From NCBI GenBank assembly GCA_016213425.1, contig JACRAI010000117.1:1-12761 (forward strand): a stretch of DNA of 12,761 nucleotides, read 5' to 3'. Below, piece by piece: positions 12,190-12,761 of this stretch; position 1 is the first letter of the stretch; every line of letters starts with the position of its first letter. The notes beneath the pieces were generated by a model that searched no databases, was not told the origin of the DNA, and saw only the letters and a list, made by a program, of their open reading frames with translations. Source of the stretch: an archaeon. GTDB lineage: Archaea > Nanobdellota > Nanobdellia > Woesearchaeales > ARS49. The translations under genes were made by a program, and so were the position numbers.

Positions 12190-12761
12190 ATGGTTGATGA
12201 AAATACCCCTCAAACAGACAAGAAAATAACGCCTCGATTACTAGAGGACGAAATGAAAAAGTCCTACCTGGCTTATTCTATGAGTGTAATAGTAGGCCGT
12301 GCATTACCTGATGTTAGAGATGGACTAAAACCAGTACATAGAAGAATTCTCCACAGCATGAACGAATTAGGACTGCAATTCAACAAACCATTCAAGAAAT
12401 GCGCAAGAGTTGTGGGAGATGTACTAGGTAAATACCACCCGCACGGAGAAAGCGCAGTCTACGATGCATTGGTAAGAATGGCTCAAGACTTCTCACTAAG
12501 ATACCCATTAATTAAAGGTCAAGGAAATTTTGGTTGCTTCACAGGAGATACGAAAATAAAATTAACAGACGGAAGAGATGTTTCATTCTTAGAATTAATA
12601 GAAGAACACAAAAACGGAAAGAAAAACTATACTTTCACTGTTGATAAAGAAGGATTAATTAAAATAGCAGAAATAAAAAATCCAAGAAAGACAAAAGAAA
12701 ACGCGGAACTAATAAAAGTAACATTAGATACGGGTGAAGAAATAAAGTGCACACCAGACCA
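12190..12761 (+). CDS. gyrA: DNA gyrase subunit A, 5' part, interrupted by an intein
   Basis: GyrA is the DNA-cleaving subunit of the type IIA topoisomerase that introduces negative supercoils. Residues 22-115 match the family closely: SYLAYSMSVIVGRALPDVRDGLKPVHRRIL (25-54), then CARVVGDVLGKYHPHGESAVYDALVRMAQDFSLRYPLI (71-108), then GQGNFG (110-115). The fluoroquinolone-region positions correspond to Ser88 and Asp92 here. After Gly115 the frame continues without stop into an intein instead of the expected S-x-DGD. The catalytic Tyr and the rest of the protein lie beyond the window. The winged-helix part seen has no damage. Gyrase is of bacterial origin in archaea (established). Confidence 0.95.
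   Translation, partial: MVDENTPQTDKKITPRLLEDEMKKSYLAYSMSVIVGRALPDVRDGLKPVHRRILHSMNELGLQFNKPFKKCARVVGDVLGKYHPHGESAVYDALVRMAQDFSLRYPLIKGQGNFGCFTGDTKIKLTDGRDVSFLELIEEHKNGKKNYTFTVDKEGLIKIAEIKNPRKTKENAELIKVTLDTGEEIKCTPD
12535..12761 (+). mobile_element. Intein in GyrA, N-terminal part
   Basis: Directly after GNFG the protein reads CFTGDTKIKLTDGRDVSFLELIEE. The first residue is Cys1, the splicing nucleophile, and GDTKI.L.DG is the typical block A of Hint-fold inteins. About 65 residues later LDTGEEIKCTPD is block B (G....CTP-H); the next codon begins CA and is expected to be His. The window ends there, so any homing endonuclease and the C-terminal splice junction cannot be seen. The insertion site is a highly conserved point of the GyrA active region, as is usual for inteins. 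The downstream extein residue should be Ser. Confidence 0.92.

Noticed and set aside
1..12761. CRISPR array, rRNA genes or complete insertion sequence
   Set aside because: No regularly spaced repeats, rRNA motifs or paired terminal inverted repeats were found by eye; only a possible transposase tail lies at the left edge.

Overview
The window looks like chromosomal DNA of an AT-rich archaeon, most likely a DPANN lineage close to Woesearchaeota/Pacearchaeota (inference). The evidence is as follows. Most transcription units start with a TTTATAWA-type TATA box placed 23-31 nt before the first ATG, which implies leaderless mRNAs. Several short proteins carry class III (prepilin/archaellin-type) signal peptides with a KKG motif. 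There are also an archaeal-length RNase J, an archaeal ScpB and a class II tRNA-Leu without encoded CCA. GC content is low, about one third by eye.

Layout. Positions 1-125 hold the 3' end of a truncated ORF that may be a transposase. Positions 186-5510 are a tightly packed plus-strand operon: a 36-aa pilin-like protein, a pilin-like gene interrupted by an in-frame TAA, a 66-aa pilin-like protein, a 1144-aa protein with a pilin-type N-terminus, and a membrane-anchored 200-aa protein. ATGA overlaps or 3-nt gaps link most of these genes. A sixth gene at 5542, a pilin-like protein with a six-cysteine tail, has its own promoter. It meets RNase J (minus strand) tail to tail with a 6-bp overlap. RNase J is coupled to an upstream gene for a small membrane coiled-coil protein. 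A divergent promoter pair separates that unit from a cysteine-rich lipoprotein gene (7533-8816).

Next come tRNA-Leu(CAA) on the minus strand and a minus-strand operon of three small coiled-coil proteins, two of them paralogous. A plus-strand operon follows at 10204: a winged-helix protein of unknown function, ScpB, a 46-aa zinc ribbon and the remains of a RibD/DHFR-like reductase gene. Then come a minus-strand unknown gene and, at the right edge, gyrA. The gyrA gene is interrupted by an intein immediately after the GNFG motif, and the window ends inside the intein.

The most unusual signal is a short element repeated three times inside the 5' coding region of three pilin-like genes: GGCAGCGAAAAT, a loop, ATTTTCTGGT, then a run of 7-8 T. 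It forms a hairpin whose stem is kept while its loop varies in length. The same DNA is read in two different frames, so the nucleic acid rather than the peptide appears to be what is conserved. The cell-surface genes (186-5886 and 7533-8816) and the information-processing genes (RNase J, ScpB, GyrA) form two functional blocks. I saw no CRISPR array, rRNA or complete insertion sequence.
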